Shown: piece after piece, positions 1-13,800 of the stretch
Numbering within the stretch: the stretch's first letter is position 1
Layout of the letters: every line of letters begins with the position of its first letter
Assembly (NCBI RefSeq): GCF_015832195.1
Contig: NC_052046.1
Location: 22,498,161 to 22,562,160, forward strand
Source: Motacilla alba alba
Lineage: Eukaryota > Chordata > Aves > Passeriformes > Motacillidae
Length of the DNA: 64,000 nucleotides
Reading direction: 5' to 3'
Made by a program: the position numbers and the translations under genes
Notes under the pieces: generated by a model
What the model was told of the DNA's origin: nothing
The model's input: only the letters and a program-made list of their open reading frames with translations
The model's database searches: none

Positions 1-2451
1 AGGTTGGTTGTGAAATGTGAAAAGGAAAACATGCAGGTCATGAATAGGCTTGCATTCTGGAGATTGCAGAGATTGAAAATTATGTCCCATCTGGAGCCTT
101 CCTCCTCATTTTCCTTATCCTTCTCCATGCCCCTGGAAAGGAGACTACTGCTGTACCTGCTTGTAAAGCAGTACACGAACTCCTGTCTCACCAGCAGTGT
201 CTCTGGATCCCAAAGCGACTTTGTGCTCTGGCTCCCTCTGCTTCTCTTATTTGGAGAGCTGTGCTTGTGCTGCTGGTCAAAGGGGTTTCTTTACTTCTTT
301 TCTGTTCTGTTTTTCTCCCCTCCCCTCCTTCAAATTGTAGTTCTTGTAATGGTTCTCAAGACTGTAGATACTGTTCCTGAGGACCGTGTAAAGAAAATAT
401 CTATTAATTTACACTCAAGAAAACTGGTGGTGCAGAAAGACAGGAAACTATAACTTAATTGTCACATGACTTTGTAAGAAAGTACTGTGTGAAATAACAG
501 TAGAAATTCAAGCTAAGCAGTTAAACTACTTAATATTCTCCCTTAAAATATTTACATGACTTCTCTAAGAGTAGTCTGACTGTCAGAACTTCATTGCAGA
601 GAGCTTTTAGATAAAGATTGCAAAGGAAAAATTGTCTCTGTACAGGGAGTATTAAGGAACTAGGGGAACTAACTAGAAACCCTGGTTGTGGCTTGCTTTC
701 AGGCCTTTCTAAACTTACTTTACTAACAAGCATGAATAACGGTATTTCTTCCTTTCCACTTTCTTCTCTTTTCTGCTTGTGTTGGAAGTGTGGCTAAGTT
801 GGATTTCCTTGCTGTAGAATGGAGAGAAACGAAAGTTTTAAGACATTCATTGCCTGCTTATTTCTTATTCCAGATGCAGCATAGCTTAACTTACTGCATG
901 TAAGGGCTTTTAATGTAGAATGTTAATGTCTAGACTTCTTTCCGAAATATCTCATTACACTGTTATTTATGGATTCTTTGTTCATAGACTAGAACCTGAC
1001 ATTAAGTTAGGGTTTTTTTGTTTACTTCTGATTAATAGTTTTGGTGACTAGATGCGGAAAATACCTGTACATCTTAAAATTAATTGTCTAGTTCTAGAGA
1101 GAGAAGAGCTCCTCTCTTGGCTTCCTGACAAGAATTTTCACACAGAGAAAAATTCAAGAAGAAATTACAATTTTTTAGTGTCATGATGTCTTAGTATTTT
1201 CACTATAGATAAAAACCTATTCTAAAATTCAACCTAACATAGTTTAGCTGCTCTTAAGCCATTGAAAGCTAATGGTTAGTTCTGTCCAATTTTGTAACTA
1301 AAACAAATTTAAGGTAAATGTTTATTCAGACATACCTTTGTCCACTTGCACAATTTAGAGGAATAATCACTTAGGTACCTAGAAAAATTCTGGAGATACC
1401 TATACCTATATTCTTGGAATAAGTTACTAAACTGAAGTGAGAGCTTTAGGAAGATAAAGCTGAGTACTTGATAAGACACTTTTTGTTACCTCATTTGATT
1501 CCCTGAACTCCCCCTTGATTCCTGCTATGAAAATGAGCTTTTCAAGGTTGTGTAGAAGGACAAAAAACAAGAAAAACCTTAGAGAGATGGACCATCATTC
1601 AGCTGTGTGAGTAACTTTTATAGTCAGTGATAAATTATTGCTGTGAATGTTTCCTCCAACACTTCAGCTAGTTGCCTACTTGCTGAACTTGAGCAGCATA
1701 CAATAACAGCATATGGGGGCATTGGAGAACAGGCATGTAAAACAAACCCAGAGAATTGCAGAAGTGAAAGCAAATCCAGTGTTTATTTTCCTTCTTAAAA
1801 AAAAAAAAATCAGTTTAACAGTGCTCTATACGTAACTTACGGGTAGCTTTATTAATCTTCAGTGTAAACAGCTTCATGTTCATTGTCATTATACCAAAAA
1901 TTTAAGAGTTTTGTTGGGATTTTTCTTTGTTGTCCTATATAAACCCTCGTTTTAAGTACTGGGCGCTGATTTGTCCTCAGCTTTGCAACTCTGCCACCTT
2001 CCATGCTGTTTATGTTACTAATGTCTAATGTAATGTCTGTGCTGTCCTACAGCTCAGTGTAAATCTGTGCTGTGGAAAAAGCTCTTTACTCTTCAAAAGT
2101 TTACTAAGATCCCTCATGAGTCCCTTCAAATGGTAAGCTCAGACAGAAGAGGAATGAGGTTAGGTAAACTTTCTCATTTGTCTTCATATTTGTTCAGTAG
2201 CAAGAGCTGTGTTTCCCAGGATATGGTAATCCTAACTCTTGACATTTCATCTGATGGCAATACATTTTAAATGCTGTCAGTGATTGTCTTACAGTGCCTG
2301 TTTGTAAAACTCCCCTACCTCTTTTCTTTCCCTTCCTTCTCTGGAAGGTACCTCTGTGTGGGCTTCCTGAGCATTTGGTTGATTTTTGCACATACAGAGT
2401 CATCTATTTGTTCCCGAAACAGACTATTTTATAGGATTGCATACCTGTGAA

Positions 2452-2905
2452 TTGTAGAATTGTTAAGGTTGGAAAAGACCTGTAAGATCACCAAGTCCAG
2501 CTTGAACCTAGAACCAGCCTAGAACCAGCACTATGGTCACCACTAAAACATGTCCTCAGGTGCCATATCCACTTCCAGGAATGATGACTCCACCACTTCC
2601 CTGGGTACTCTGCTTGATAACCCTTACCATAAATAATTTTTTTCTTAATACATACTCTAAACCTGCCCTGGTGCAAATTGAGGCTATTTCCTCTCCTCCC
2701 ATCACTTTTTACCTAGAAGAGACTGACCTGGCTACAACCGTCTTTGAGATAGTGGTAGACAGTTACAAGGTGTCCCCTCAGTCTCCTTTTTGCTTCAGGC
2801 TATATCCTCCCAGCTGCCTCAGCTGCTCCTTGTGCTCCAGTCACTTCACCAGCTCTGTTACCCTTCTGAAGATGCCTTCCACCTTAGTGGATGTGCCAAA
2901 ATGTT
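2452..2905 (-). mobile_element. CR1 LINE 3' fragment, antisense
   Basis: On the + strand the element begins with the reverse complement of a CR1 3' end (TTGTAGAATTGTTAAGGTTGG, then the 'AAGACCTGTAAGATCACCAAG' block). It continues through CR1 3'-UTR and C-terminal ORF2 sequence to about 2905. The internal part is diverged and the 5' end is truncated, as usual for CR1. An open frame at 2533-2970 on the + strand is only the antisense of this element. Borders are approximate. Confidence 0.85.
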
Positions 2906-3123
2906 ACCAAAAGGAATTGATTTCAGAAATATTTGAAGTTATATGCTTTCCTGACTTGCCTGCTATGTAATATAAAACTTCTATTAATTGATGCAATAAT
3001 TACAAATAAACAGTTTTTCTGCTAATGGAAGTCCGTAATTGCTGACTTAAGTAGAGTTCTGTCTGCTCGTAGGCATCAAATTTAATGTGGTTTGTATAAA
3101 ACTATATTCTTTGCATTTAGCTT

Positions 3124-3150
3124 TACATACATACATACATACATACATAT
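3124..3150. repeat. (TACA)n microsatellite
   Basis: About six to seven tandem tetranucleotide units (ACAT/TACA), followed by a degenerate ATGTACAT tail. A simple intronic repeat, likely length-polymorphic. Confidence 0.95.
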
Positions 3151-6035
3151 GTACATATTCTTTATATACTTCTTAGCCCACAGTAAAATGTTGCAAGGTT
3201 GTTTGGGTTTTTTATTAGGTTTTCTTTTCTTTTTCAAAAGTGTGGGGTATTAAGGTATGCAAATAGAGTGCAACTTTTCCCTCTGTTGTCCAAATAGCTC
3301 ACAGATTTTCACTAGTCTTTATAGAGGCACTTACATTTCGAAGATAATAGATTTCTTGTAATCACTAAATTATTTTCTACTGACTTCCTATACCTTATTT
3401 CTCTTTAAGTACTGTGCAATATCCTACTTCAAGCTGAAACAAATTGGTTAAAATTTTAGGTCCTTGAAAATGTAAGGGACAGTATATAATTATGTTTCTG
3501 GCTAAGGTAAATGTATTTTTTACTTAACCTAACAGGTTTAGTGAAAGTCTCTAGATAATTTTTCTCCCCTCAAATCCTGAAAAATGGCATTTATTACTTG
3601 TGATGCTATGCTAACTCCCAAGTGCTTAAAAAATCTAATTCTAAATGCTGATTCTTAAATGGAAACAAAACAGCTTAGAAAATGCTTGAAGGCACTGCCT
3701 GTGCAGTGTTACACAGCTACAGAGCACAGTCTGTAAAATTTATATTTTGAACTTTATAAATAGGCAGTTACACATATTAACTGTAAAACTGTAAACAGAA
3801 ATGTATAACTGATAACTGTATACAGAAAACAAGCTTTTTTGTAGCAACTTTCTAAACGTTTGCTGACTTCAAATAAACCAAAACATAACAGCAAAAACAG
3901 GTCGAGAAAGTAGGTGTAGAGCTAGATAAATCATTGGTAAGATGGGAGAGATTTTGATTTGGTTACATGATTGTAACTTCCACTTTTTTACTGTCTCAAA
4001 GCTTGTTTTGAGATATGAAAGTTGTTATTGTATGTGTACATTGTACATGAAAGCTGTGTATAAGACAAAAAGCAAAATCTGAAGTCATAGTCATTACACA
4101 AGTCCACTGAGTGCATTTGTTCAGCTTCATAATTTTAACTTCAAGATGGTATTGTCAGTTATTTCGTGTCCAGAAAAAGATTACATTTCAGAACAGTTTC
4201 CATACATTGGAAGCCAGTGTTGTGTAATACTTTTCCCCAAATGTATACAATTTTTATCAGACCTCAGAGCATTTTTTATGAACATGGAAAATTCTGTGGT
4301 TTCATGTTGCTTTAAACTGTTTGCAGAGCTTGTTGACTTATATTCCTTTAAACAACACTGACTGTGGTTGGATGCTGTAGTTTATGAATTGGTTCTGACT
4401 AGAGCTGCGCTTTTAATGACTCTTCTAATTTCTTTTCAGGAATCTCTTCTCAAGCTGCTTAGAGTAACAAAAGCTTGCTACAGCTTCAGAAGCAGGCTAG
4501 GGGAGAATATTTTTAGGACTAGCAGGACACAGCTAGTGTCGTGGGATTAATATGCTGACATTTGGAAAAAGCAAAAAGGTGTTTGTCCTCTCTTAAATCA
4601 GCAAATGTCTGAAATACCATGTGCAGTGTTCATGTTGTCTGACCTGGGGAGAAATTTGTTTGGATGACAGCTATTATAGAGGCTTGGAATTTAGTGTATG
4701 CAAAATGACCACCTGCAAAACATGCCTACTGCATACTGTGGGGGTTTGCAGTCCTCAGGACTGCCAGAGACTGTGTGCTGAGCATGCTGTCTGTCATGTG
4801 GCAGGGTCTGCTGTGTCCAGGGCTCTAATGGCATGAGGACACCACACTTTTTGTCCAGTCTCCACCACTCCCACCAGCTTGGAGTGTGGCTGCACTCCCA
4901 TTTTGAGCACAGGGATATTGCCTGGTTTTTGCCTGCATGTGGCATTATCTTCCTCTGAAACTCTTTTTATGAAACCTGATGGATGAAATCTTGCACTGTT
5001 TGTAGCAAGAAAAAAATCTCCAAGGCACATTTTGTTTGACTTGTTTTGAAAGCAGTCTTGTATGTGGGCTCCATGTGCATCAAAGCCAGGAAGTCTGGAT
5101 AATGCCCTGGAGTTTGTAAGATCCATGTTGGAGAAATAGACGTGGACATGAATTTAATGGAATTTTCACTATCAAAACTGAGCTGAGTAAGAACCCCCCA
5201 TCACACGTGCTTATTCAGTCCTTTTTTGTCTTACTGTTTGGGGAAAATTCCTCTGCTGAGAAGTTTAAAATTTCTAGGTGACAGGCATTGCCTTTGGTAG
5301 TTCCTTTTTTTAAAAAACTCAGTTCCCCCATGGGCCACAATCACTCAGTATTAGCCTATTTTGGTGTCTGCTGTCTGCTTCTGCCTGGGCAGCTGTTTGC
5401 TCCAGCTCTTGCTTAAGAGTCATTGCCCCTGTCTCTTTTGTCTTCATCTGCAATCCTGGCCTGATCTTGTGTCCATACAGGGAAGTTCATTACCTCATCC
5501 TTCATAGTGCAGCAACTTCTCTGCCAAAACACTGTCAATTTAACCCAGTATGAAGGAGAAGGGTGAAAGTTGTATCTAAATTTTAATATGGTTTTTTTTG
5601 CATAATTAACACTCCCAAAGGTGAGGCAAGTAGAACCTCAAGTGCTGTTGTAGAGGTTCATACTGTCTTTTCACTGGCCTTATTGTTTTCAGAGTAACTA
5701 AGAAAATGGAATCCCAGTCTTGAGAAATTATAGGTTTTATAGCATTCAAGGCAATCTTGAAGTCATGGTAAGCAATAATGTGAGGGAAGAAATAAGCAAA
5801 AAGAGGTCTTCACCACTAGTGCTGTAGAAGTACCAGACGTTAAAGAATAGATACCTTTTTTAAAAATTAAGCATCTATTAATTATGAATTAGCAAGGAAA
5901 GTACTTTGTAACCTTCTATACTAACTTAGGCTTCTTTTATGCAGTCTTTGATTAGTGTAACACTTCCTATATTGAGCAGTCTGCATTTTTTTTTGTAAAG
6001 GCTGTTAAGATGTCAAAATGGAAAGAGTGGTTGGA

Positions 6036-6070
6036 AACTGTTCATTCAACTGTTCATTCATTCAACTGTT
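6036..6070. repeat. Short imperfect tandem repeat (AACTGTTCATTCA)
   Basis: AACTGTTCATTCA occurs twice in near-tandem array, followed by a partial ATTCAACTGTT copy. A minor local duplication in intron 1. Confidence 0.7.
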
Positions 6071-6640
6071 AGTAAACAGGTTTATCTCCTAAGTTTAGTT
6101 TAGGATTGATTACATATCAATGAATGTATTTCTGTATTGATTTTGAACCTGTTATGACTCTGCCTGCTAAAGTGATACTTCTTATGCTTCCTTACTCATC
6201 ACATTGCTTCTTGGGTCCAGGAGGACTTGGCACTTACTTCTTGTTAGTCTTTGTCTGACCACTGTAATGTTGCAGCCTAAGGCAATTAAGAACAGCAGGA
6301 TATGAGCCTTAATGTTTTTACTATGCCTGAGCGGACATTTCTAATAGTCAAACTGTGTTACTATGGCATTCTTGTTAGTTTGTTTTCTTTTTGTTCAGCA
6401 TCAGTATATTTCTGGAAAAATTAATTACTTTGCTTTGTAATTAATGAGGAGTTAATGTCTTAGTTCCTATTAATGTTTTTAATGAGTATTGAATACCTTC
6501 TGATAATGAAAGAAAAAGAAGAGAAAGCTGAAAGGGGAGGAGAAGAGAGGGAAGAGTAAGAAACTGGTAGGGCGGTTTGGTTTTTTTACGGGATTGATTT
6601 TTCTTCTTTAAAGATGTTCTTCCTTTCTCAACTTTATATG

Positions 6641-6724
6641 AAGCGGATGGTGCTATGCAGGGCCAACGGTTGGACTCGATCCTTGAGGATCCCTTCCAAC
6701 TCAGCTTATTCTGTGATCCTGTGA
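6641..6724 (+). mobile_element. CR1 LINE 3'-terminal fragment
   Basis: A short piece of CR1 3' end in sense orientation. It has the GGTTGGACTCGAT block, 'GAGGATCCCTTCCAACTCAG', and a terminal TTCTGTGATCCTGTGA repeat. Severe 5' truncation is typical of CR1. Confidence 0.85.
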
Positions 6725-8810
6725 AAAATAGAAGACTTATTTATATATATAGAAATACATAATTTTAAAAAAAATAATTGTTTGACCACTCAGGAAGGCA
6801 AATAGGAAGCTGTCTTCCTATTTAACTTATATTTCTAAAATTAATATTATTTCAGCTGAATTGATTGAAACTTCCGGACTGGGAGGGCATCGTGCCCTTA
6901 TGTGGATAATGGAAGAGTAAAACTTTTATGTGAAGATGTATTGGCCAAAGTTACAAATATTTTTATATATTTTATACCTTATGTGTTGCATGTTGACAGG
7001 TGTTTCACAAAATCTAAAATTTAAGTAGCTCTATATAATATGTGTCTGCAGAAAAGAACAGATGATGTAATTGTGTAGCAGCTTTGGAGGACTTCAGTGG
7101 TGCATCAGTGACTGGTTCTATAACACATTTAAGCCTGTAGATAGATAGTGCATAACTTCCAATAGCTTGCAGAAATAATCTATATAAATGTTCATTGTCA
7201 AGTGTCAAAACAGTGGTCTAATTCTAGAGTCATCTGAAGTTTAGTGTCTTTGTCAGAAAAAAATCCTAATTACCCCAGTAATCTTGCAAAATCATTATTT
7301 ATCCAACTCGTTTAACAAAGGGAGCTATGCTTTTTCCACAGAGCGAAGACAGCTTGTCATTCAGTAAAGCTGTACTTTCAGCATGGAAAGGAAAGACTGT
7401 AACTCTAGTTTTATCAGAAGTGATTAAAGAAGTGTAGGTAAGCTTCATTTATACTGTTCCATACCTAACTGTGCTGTCTATGCCAGACCCACACTCTGCC
7501 CTGCAAAGTGGTCTGCTTTGTCTTGAGTGGTACTGCTGAGCAATCAACAGGAACATGCAGGCCACCTCATCAGATGAATTGAGGATATTTGGTGGCACTG
7601 TGGAAGATTTTTGTGATGACAGTGCTGGAGAGCAGCATCCCAGGGCTGAACAGTTGACTTTCACTGACGCTCACTTCAGCCATATAGTACTCACCTACCT
7701 TTTACATGTTAAAATTCTAACCTGTGGTGTGTTGAAAGTCCCAGTTATGTGATATACTGTACTGGGAGTGAATTGAGCATCAGTTCAAATGCATATTCAT
7801 TAATCACACATCTATGTCTTGGATTCAGTTCTTCTTTGATCTTTCATTAACATGGTCAGAACCTTTATAGTTTCCTTTCAATGTCAATATTCATCAAAAC
7901 AATTGGCAGGCTTCTAAGATTGTTTCCCATTTTTTAATGGGCTCTTTAATTTTCCAGGGTTAAAGAGCTGGTGCATCCTGTTAATATGTGTCCCTTGATA
8001 TTGGCATATGCTTAACCAGGAGGTAATTTATAAAATAGATCTAATATTGAAGACAACTGAAGTTTAAGTATGACTGAAGAAGTAATTGTAGATATTCAAA
8101 AGAGCAAAAAGAATTAGTTTGTTCTGTTAAACAAAAGGCCTATAAATACCAGTCACCTTTGCATAACATTTGTGTGCAAGAGATTTGGATCAGGAAAACA
8201 ACTGTGCAATCTCCTATACCTTGGTGATTCACCAGGAAAAGATGAATTGATGCTGAGGATACATTTCTGTTGAGAACTAGCATGTGCATTGATCCCATTG
8301 GCCACCCTTCCTCCTTCTTCATCTTTCACTGAAACTCTGTTTTGCTGTCTCTGATCTATTCTGCATACTGCTATCATTTCATCCAACAGCCAACATAGGA
8401 GAACACCATGTCTGTCATCTGGTGAACTTCAAGGAATATTGACTCCCAGCTGAGTAATACAATTCTACTACTTAAAGCTGCCATTCCTGCTGAGCAATAG
8501 AGATATTTTATTGAGTTCTCATGTACTCCTTTGTAGTGAGGTCAAATTAAACCCCTTTGACTACAAGTGCTCAGAATACTGTGGGAATTTATTTTGGGGG
8601 AAAAAAGTGTTAAAAACATACCTCTGAAAAACAGGTCAAAGGGTTTGTTTTTTCACGCCCTGAAAATGAGAGTCAAAATACCTAAAAAGTTATATTCAGC
8701 CTAAGGTCCTGGTACTTAATATCTTTAGAATTTGATGGCAGCATTCCATAAAAAATATAGTAATCAGTTTGTCATTAAAATGTAGCTAAACTTAAACTGA
8801 CAACTACAGT

Positions 8811-9975
8811 ATCATAGAATAGTTTGAATTGGAAGGGACATTAAAGATAATCTAATTCCAACCTGCCTGCGTGGGCAAGGACACCTTCCACTAGACCAGT
8901 TGCTCAACGCCCAATCCAGCCTGGCCCTGAATACTTCCAGGGATGGAACAGCCACATCTTCTGTGTGCAACCTGTTGCAGTGTCTCACCATCCTCATGGT
9001 AGAGAATTTCCTCCTAATGTCTTATCCAAACCTGCCCTCTTTTCAGTCTGAAGCCATCACCCCTTGTCCTCTCACTGCATGCCCTGGTAAAAAAGTCCCT
9101 TTACCACTGGTCTTGTAGCCCCGCAGTAGGTACTGAGAGGCTGCTGTAAGGTCTCCCCAGAGCCTCCTCTTCTCCAACTTGAACAATTCGAACTTTCTCA
9201 GCCTTTCCTGATAGGAGAGGTGTTCTATCACTCTGATCATCTTTGTGGCCTCCTCTGGACTCCCTCCAGCAGCTCCATGTCCTTCTTGTGCTGTGACCCC
9301 AGAGCTGATGCAGCACTGCAGGTGGGGTCTCAGCAGAGCAGAGGGGGCAGAATCCCCTCCCTGGCCCTGCTGCCCACACTGCTCTGGATGCAGCCCAGGA
9401 CACATGTGGCTCTCTGGGCTGGGAGTGCCCATGGCTGGGTCATGTCCAGCCTCTCAGCCACCAGCCCCCCAAGTCCTTCTGGGCAGGGCTGCTGTGATCT
9501 GCCCATCCCCAGCCTGTGCTGGTGCCAGGGTTGCTCTGACCCAGATGCAGCACCTTGCACAATGGCCTTGTTAAACCTTATGAGGTTCCCATGAACCCTC
9601 TCCAAGAGCTTGTCCAGGTCTCTCTGGATGGCATGCCATCCCTCAGGTGCATCAGCTGTGCAACTCAGCTTGGGGTCAGGTGTAAACTTGTGGAGGGTGC
9701 AGTTGGTTCCATTCTCTGTCATTGATGAACATACCAAAACTGATGTCCATTGGGACTCTGAGTCATTAGTCATTGCCCTCTAGATTTAATGGTCCAGCCA
9801 GTTCCTTATCCACCAAACTGTCCATTCATTGAATCCATCTCTTCCAATCTAGAGAGAGGTATGTTATAGGGCATGTGTCAAAGGCTTTACATAAGTGCAA
9901 ATAACTGACATCCACAGCTCTCCCCTTGTCTGCTGATACAGTCACTCTATTGTAGAAGGCCATCTTATCACCATC
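8811..9975 (-). mobile_element. CR1 LINE, about 1.16 kb, antisense
   Basis: The + strand begins ATCATAGAATAGTTTGAATTGG, the reverse complement of the CR1 3' terminus. It runs back through the 3' UTR into the C-terminal part of the reverse-transcriptase ORF. Antisense frames include peptides recognisable as CR1 ORF2 such as IEHLSYQERLRKFELFKLEKRRLWGDL. Several frames are interrupted, so the copy is dead. Open frames of 100-150 codons on both strands in 9043-9773 belong to this element and are not host genes. The 5' border near 9975 is approximate. Confidence 0.92.
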
Positions 9976-10708
9976 TTAGTGATATTAAAATGTATTTAGA
10001 TTTCTGTGCAATGTTGTGTGTCCTGGTAGTGGCCATGGGGAAAAATGTTGTAAATTCTAAATTATAATAAGGGTTTTTTTTTTCCTCATGTAATTTTATT
10101 TGCTAAGCAATTTACAATTTAAAATGTATTTTATACATTATTTAATGTTGGTAAATACCTTTACGCCTTCAGGCGTAAATCTCCAAAGAATGAGGGATTC
10201 AAAACATGTTCCTGGCCTTAATTTATGTTAGTTTTAGAGTAATTGCATTGAATCAACCAGTTAAGATCCAAATTGTGGCATAAAATTGATGAGAATAATC
10301 AGAGTATTAGAAGATTTTGGAGAAGAAGTGGACTTGAAGTTATGCACATTCTATAGTGTGCTGTGTAATGAGAGAAGTTACACATGCATTAATGCCATTT
10401 AGTTTTGAGGGATAGGGCAGTGATGAGCTGGGGAGATGATGAGATGGTGCTGAATCTATATTAGAGATGTCTGTGTTTATCTGACTCCACGACTGGATGC
10501 TGATTTTTGCCTTAGAAGACTTGACTTTTGCTTGTGTATATGTATAAATAAACTTACCTGCTCTACGCAGCAGCACATACAGAAGTCATCAGGCAAGGTT
10601 TATTGTGCAGAGTGACTTGTGTACATCCAAATAGGCACAACTGGCAGATAGCTTGTGTGCAATTACAGCATGTACAGATTAAATTCATGACTTCTCTCTC
10701 TCCTTCAG

Positions 10709-10865
10709 GGAACAACCCATCTTCAGCACCCGAGCTCATGTCTTCCAGATTGACCCAAACACAAAGAAGAACTGGGTTGCCACCAGCAAGCATGCTGTTA
10801 CTGTGTCCTACTTCTATGACAGCACAAGAAATGTCTACAGGATAATCAGTTTGGATGGCTCAAAG
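10709..10865 (+). CDS. HOMER1: HOMER1 exon 2: N-terminal half of EVH1 domain
   Basis: This internal coding exon encodes Homer1 residues 3-54, starting [10 protein letters not shown] and ending S-L-D-G-S-K. Its first base completes the Gly2 codon. It forms the first half of the EVH1 domain, which binds PPxxF-type ligands in group I mGluRs, IP3 receptors, ryanodine receptors and Shank. Phe14 and Trp24, which line the ligand groove in Homer EVH1 domains, are present. Residue 26 is Ala, where I recall Pro in mammalian Homer1. Splice borders are CTCCTTCAG|G and AAG|GTAACT; the length (1 + 52 codons) fits the next exon's phase. The spacing to exon 3 is 6.3 kb. The assignment to HOMER1 rather than HOMER2 or HOMER3 rests on near-identity of the protein sequence to mammalian Homer1. 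Confidence 0.98.
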
Positions 10866-13800
10866 GTAACTTGTATTTCAGAAAACTTAGTTGTCTGAAG
10901 CATTTTTGCTATTATTTTCTAGTTTGAAGTTCTTCATATTTCTTCTCAGATGTATGTATCATTATCTGATCAACAGATTATTGACATTTTAAAATGGTAA
11001 CATTGCCTCATCATATGTTTTAAGTGTTTATTTGTGAATTCTGTTTTCTGTGTAGTTGTGTTGACTTCAATAACTATTGCTGAATTGAAGTGGTGACCTG
11101 TTCTTTGGTTAATGCTGTGAGAAGGCTAAAAAGACAAAAAATTGTACAAAAAGTACTCATAGGGTTACAATAACTTGTTTTCATTTCTGTACTAAGTCAT
11201 TTATCAATGTAATTGGCTTCAGCTTTATGAAGGACATCTGTTCAGTGGCCATAATCACTTAGTAAATCCTTCGTTATATAATCTTCCAGTTTTTGCCGTA
11301 GAGAATGCGAGGATTGCCTCCTAATAAAGCCTACCTAATAAATGGTAATTATCTAGACTGTTGGTTTGGTTTTAGTAGGGTTTTTTTTGTGGGTTTTTTT
11401 TTTGTTTGTTTTGGTTTGGGTTTTTCTCTTTTTTAACTAGAAAGGATATTGTGCTGATCTGCTCTTCTTGTAAAATATGTCTAAGAAATCAATTTGATGT
11501 GCAGAAAATCCTTGACTGTTTCTACCCACATAACTATAATAACAGTAACTTTACAAACAGTGTAGCAGAAAACTCTACACTAAGGGCAATAAAGATACAC
11601 AGACTGTAATCAAAAGTTGTGATCCTTTCCAGAGACTTTCATTTGAAGCTTTTGGAAATGCATCAGTTCACAGTGATTGGAAATGAAATACGCTGTTAAA
11701 AGCATGGCAGTATTCACCGAGATTTTATGACTACTTATTGAAAGCTGAAAATTATTACCCTGCATTTTTTAAAATACCAGAATATTGCTATTTTAAATGT
11801 AAAAGGACATTTTCTACCACAAAGAAGTATATAGAAATATACTCATATTCAAAAATCTCTGCTTGAAGTGGCTGAGACTGGTATCAGAGCCTACCAGATT
11901 TTTTTTAGTTTTAAGTCTTACATTGTTTTTTTCCTTCTCAGCCTTCCTTCAAATTATTCAATTAGTTCTGTCAAATAATTAAAATAACTTTTGAGTCAGT
12001 ATTAATGAATAAAGACACTGGGATTTGAACTAGATGATGTATGAAATCAAGAGTACCAGTTATAAAATAGTGCTTTAACTGATCTGGAGAATATACAAAA
12101 TCCTTATTCTGACATCCCTGGAGTTCCTCTACCTTCATCCTAATGCTGCAACTCCTGCTGTGTGCCTGCTGAATTAAATTGCCAAGTAGTTGTTCACGTA
12201 TTTAGTTGTTCCTTTGTATGCTGCTGCATTCTCTCTACATCCAGAACTAATGGCAAGATACATTGATAATTCAGTTCATCGCTTTTATTTACTCTGTCAA
12301 TGCTGCAATCCTAATAATATTTTCATCCAAATCTTAGATGAAGATCTAGAATCCCAGTCATGGTTAAGAGAGTCCCATTATTTCAGGCATTCACCACACT
12401 GCTCTGAAACATATACAGGTGAATAGCGGAGGGACACATGGAAGAATTTTAAGTGGGTTTCCAGCATAATTCCCAGAGAGTTAGTTTATTTGTCCTTAAA
12501 ACCCCATCCCTTTTTTAGCTTGTCTGTTTATATACAATATTGTATGTGCAAAGAGTTAAATGTAAATATAAAGTATTTTTATATTTGGTTGCACCCAGAG
12601 AGAGTCTTTGCTGTATGGCATATAGCTGAGTGTCAGTTAACACTGCTGACAATGCATATGTTGCCAGTGGCCAAAACCACTTGTCAAACCCTAGTGGTTT
12701 TGAAGCTCCCTTAGAGGGAACAGATCCAGATGGGTTTTATTGTATGTCTCTGGGTGCTGGTGGGGTTTTTACAGCATCCTATGCGTTTGTATGGTGGAGA
12801 GAATGATGTGCTCAGTTCTCAGATGCTGAGCAGTAAGTCAGTAAGTAAAGGCAGCTCACATGTATATTACTGCAGTAGGAATGTTGGAGACAGGTGTACT
12901 GTAGATTTGAAAGGTAATCCTATTTCTGTCCCACATCCTTCTCTCTCTTTAGGTTGGTGCGTTTCAGAAATATTCCTGGATATAATTTAACTTCTCTACT
13001 GATTATCTAAGCGTCATTAAATCTTTCTTCTTGAAAATAAAGGACATTTAAAGACATGATCTTCACTCCCCTATTGTACATTTGAAGTTTCCAACCTGAA
13101 TTTGCTTATGGGGTCTTTGATTAATTTTGAAAGAGAGGTTATTTTTTTTCCTTATTTCAGCTTGATTTAGCCAAGACAGTTCCTACAGACACAACTTCTG
13201 CTTACTTTTAATGCATTTTGTGTAATTTTTTCTGAAGCTACAGTCTGCTCTTGAAATATCTTGCGCCAGATATGATATATGTCCTTCTATCTTGACTACA
13301 AAAAGTGTTCTAGGACCATAAGGTGTTCAGTGTACAAGCTATGTATTTTATAGTCATGCACAATATTTGGAGCCTTGTTGCCCATTGCAGAGAAAATTTG
13401 ATGCAAGTAATCTCATAGAACTTGAATCTGATATCTCTGACCTCTTGAGTAAATATCTTTTATGTGCCTTTTTTTCCTATCAGTCCCAGAATCAAAAGAA
13501 AGCCTAAAAATAAAATTTTTTATGTAGGTTGGCATGAAAACATTGAGCAGTTGTTGCTAAGGCTTTCAGTCCTCATTAATTATATACTTCAGAGTTCCTT
13601 GGAAAAAATGTTTTAGTGTTTTAGTACTCCTGTGTCCTGGGAGATTGAACAGAGCTTCCATTGTTTCTCCAGTAACAGTACAGGCAGACATTAGGATTAT
13701 TCTGAGTCCCACTGTCTTTTGCATTTTGTCTCTCACCATCTCTGAGAAAAGGAAGGAGACCAAGTATAGTGTGGTTCTTGCTTTACTAGTTAACTCTCTG

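Larger units (their letters stand above)
1..10708 (+). other. HOMER1: HOMER1 intron 1 (3' part)
   Basis: Non-coding sequence upstream of the first recognisable HOMER1 exon. It ends in a pyrimidine tract and CAG acceptor at 10691-10708. Exon 2 begins with the last base of the Gly2 codon, so exon 1 (5' UTR, ATG and two bases) must lie upstream. No CpG-rich promoter-like block or ATGGG plus donor was found here. The stretch holds CR1 fragments at 2452-2905, 6641-6724 and 8811-9975, a TACA microsatellite at 3124-3150 and a short imperfect repeat at 6036-6070. I see nothing else that can be supported. Confidence 0.8.

Noticed and set aside
4..453. 149-codon open frame at the left edge
   Set aside because: Hydrophobic, Leu/Ser-rich translation of a pyrimidine-rich intron stretch with no similarity I recognise. 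It is not HOMER1 exon 1, which should end shortly after ATGGG.
2533..2970. 145-codon open frame on the + strand
   Set aside because: It is the antisense of a CR1 3' fragment.
9043..9773. Several overlapping 100-150-codon frames on both strands
   Set aside because: All lie within the antisense CR1 element at 8811-9975; the - strand frames are decayed CR1 ORF2.
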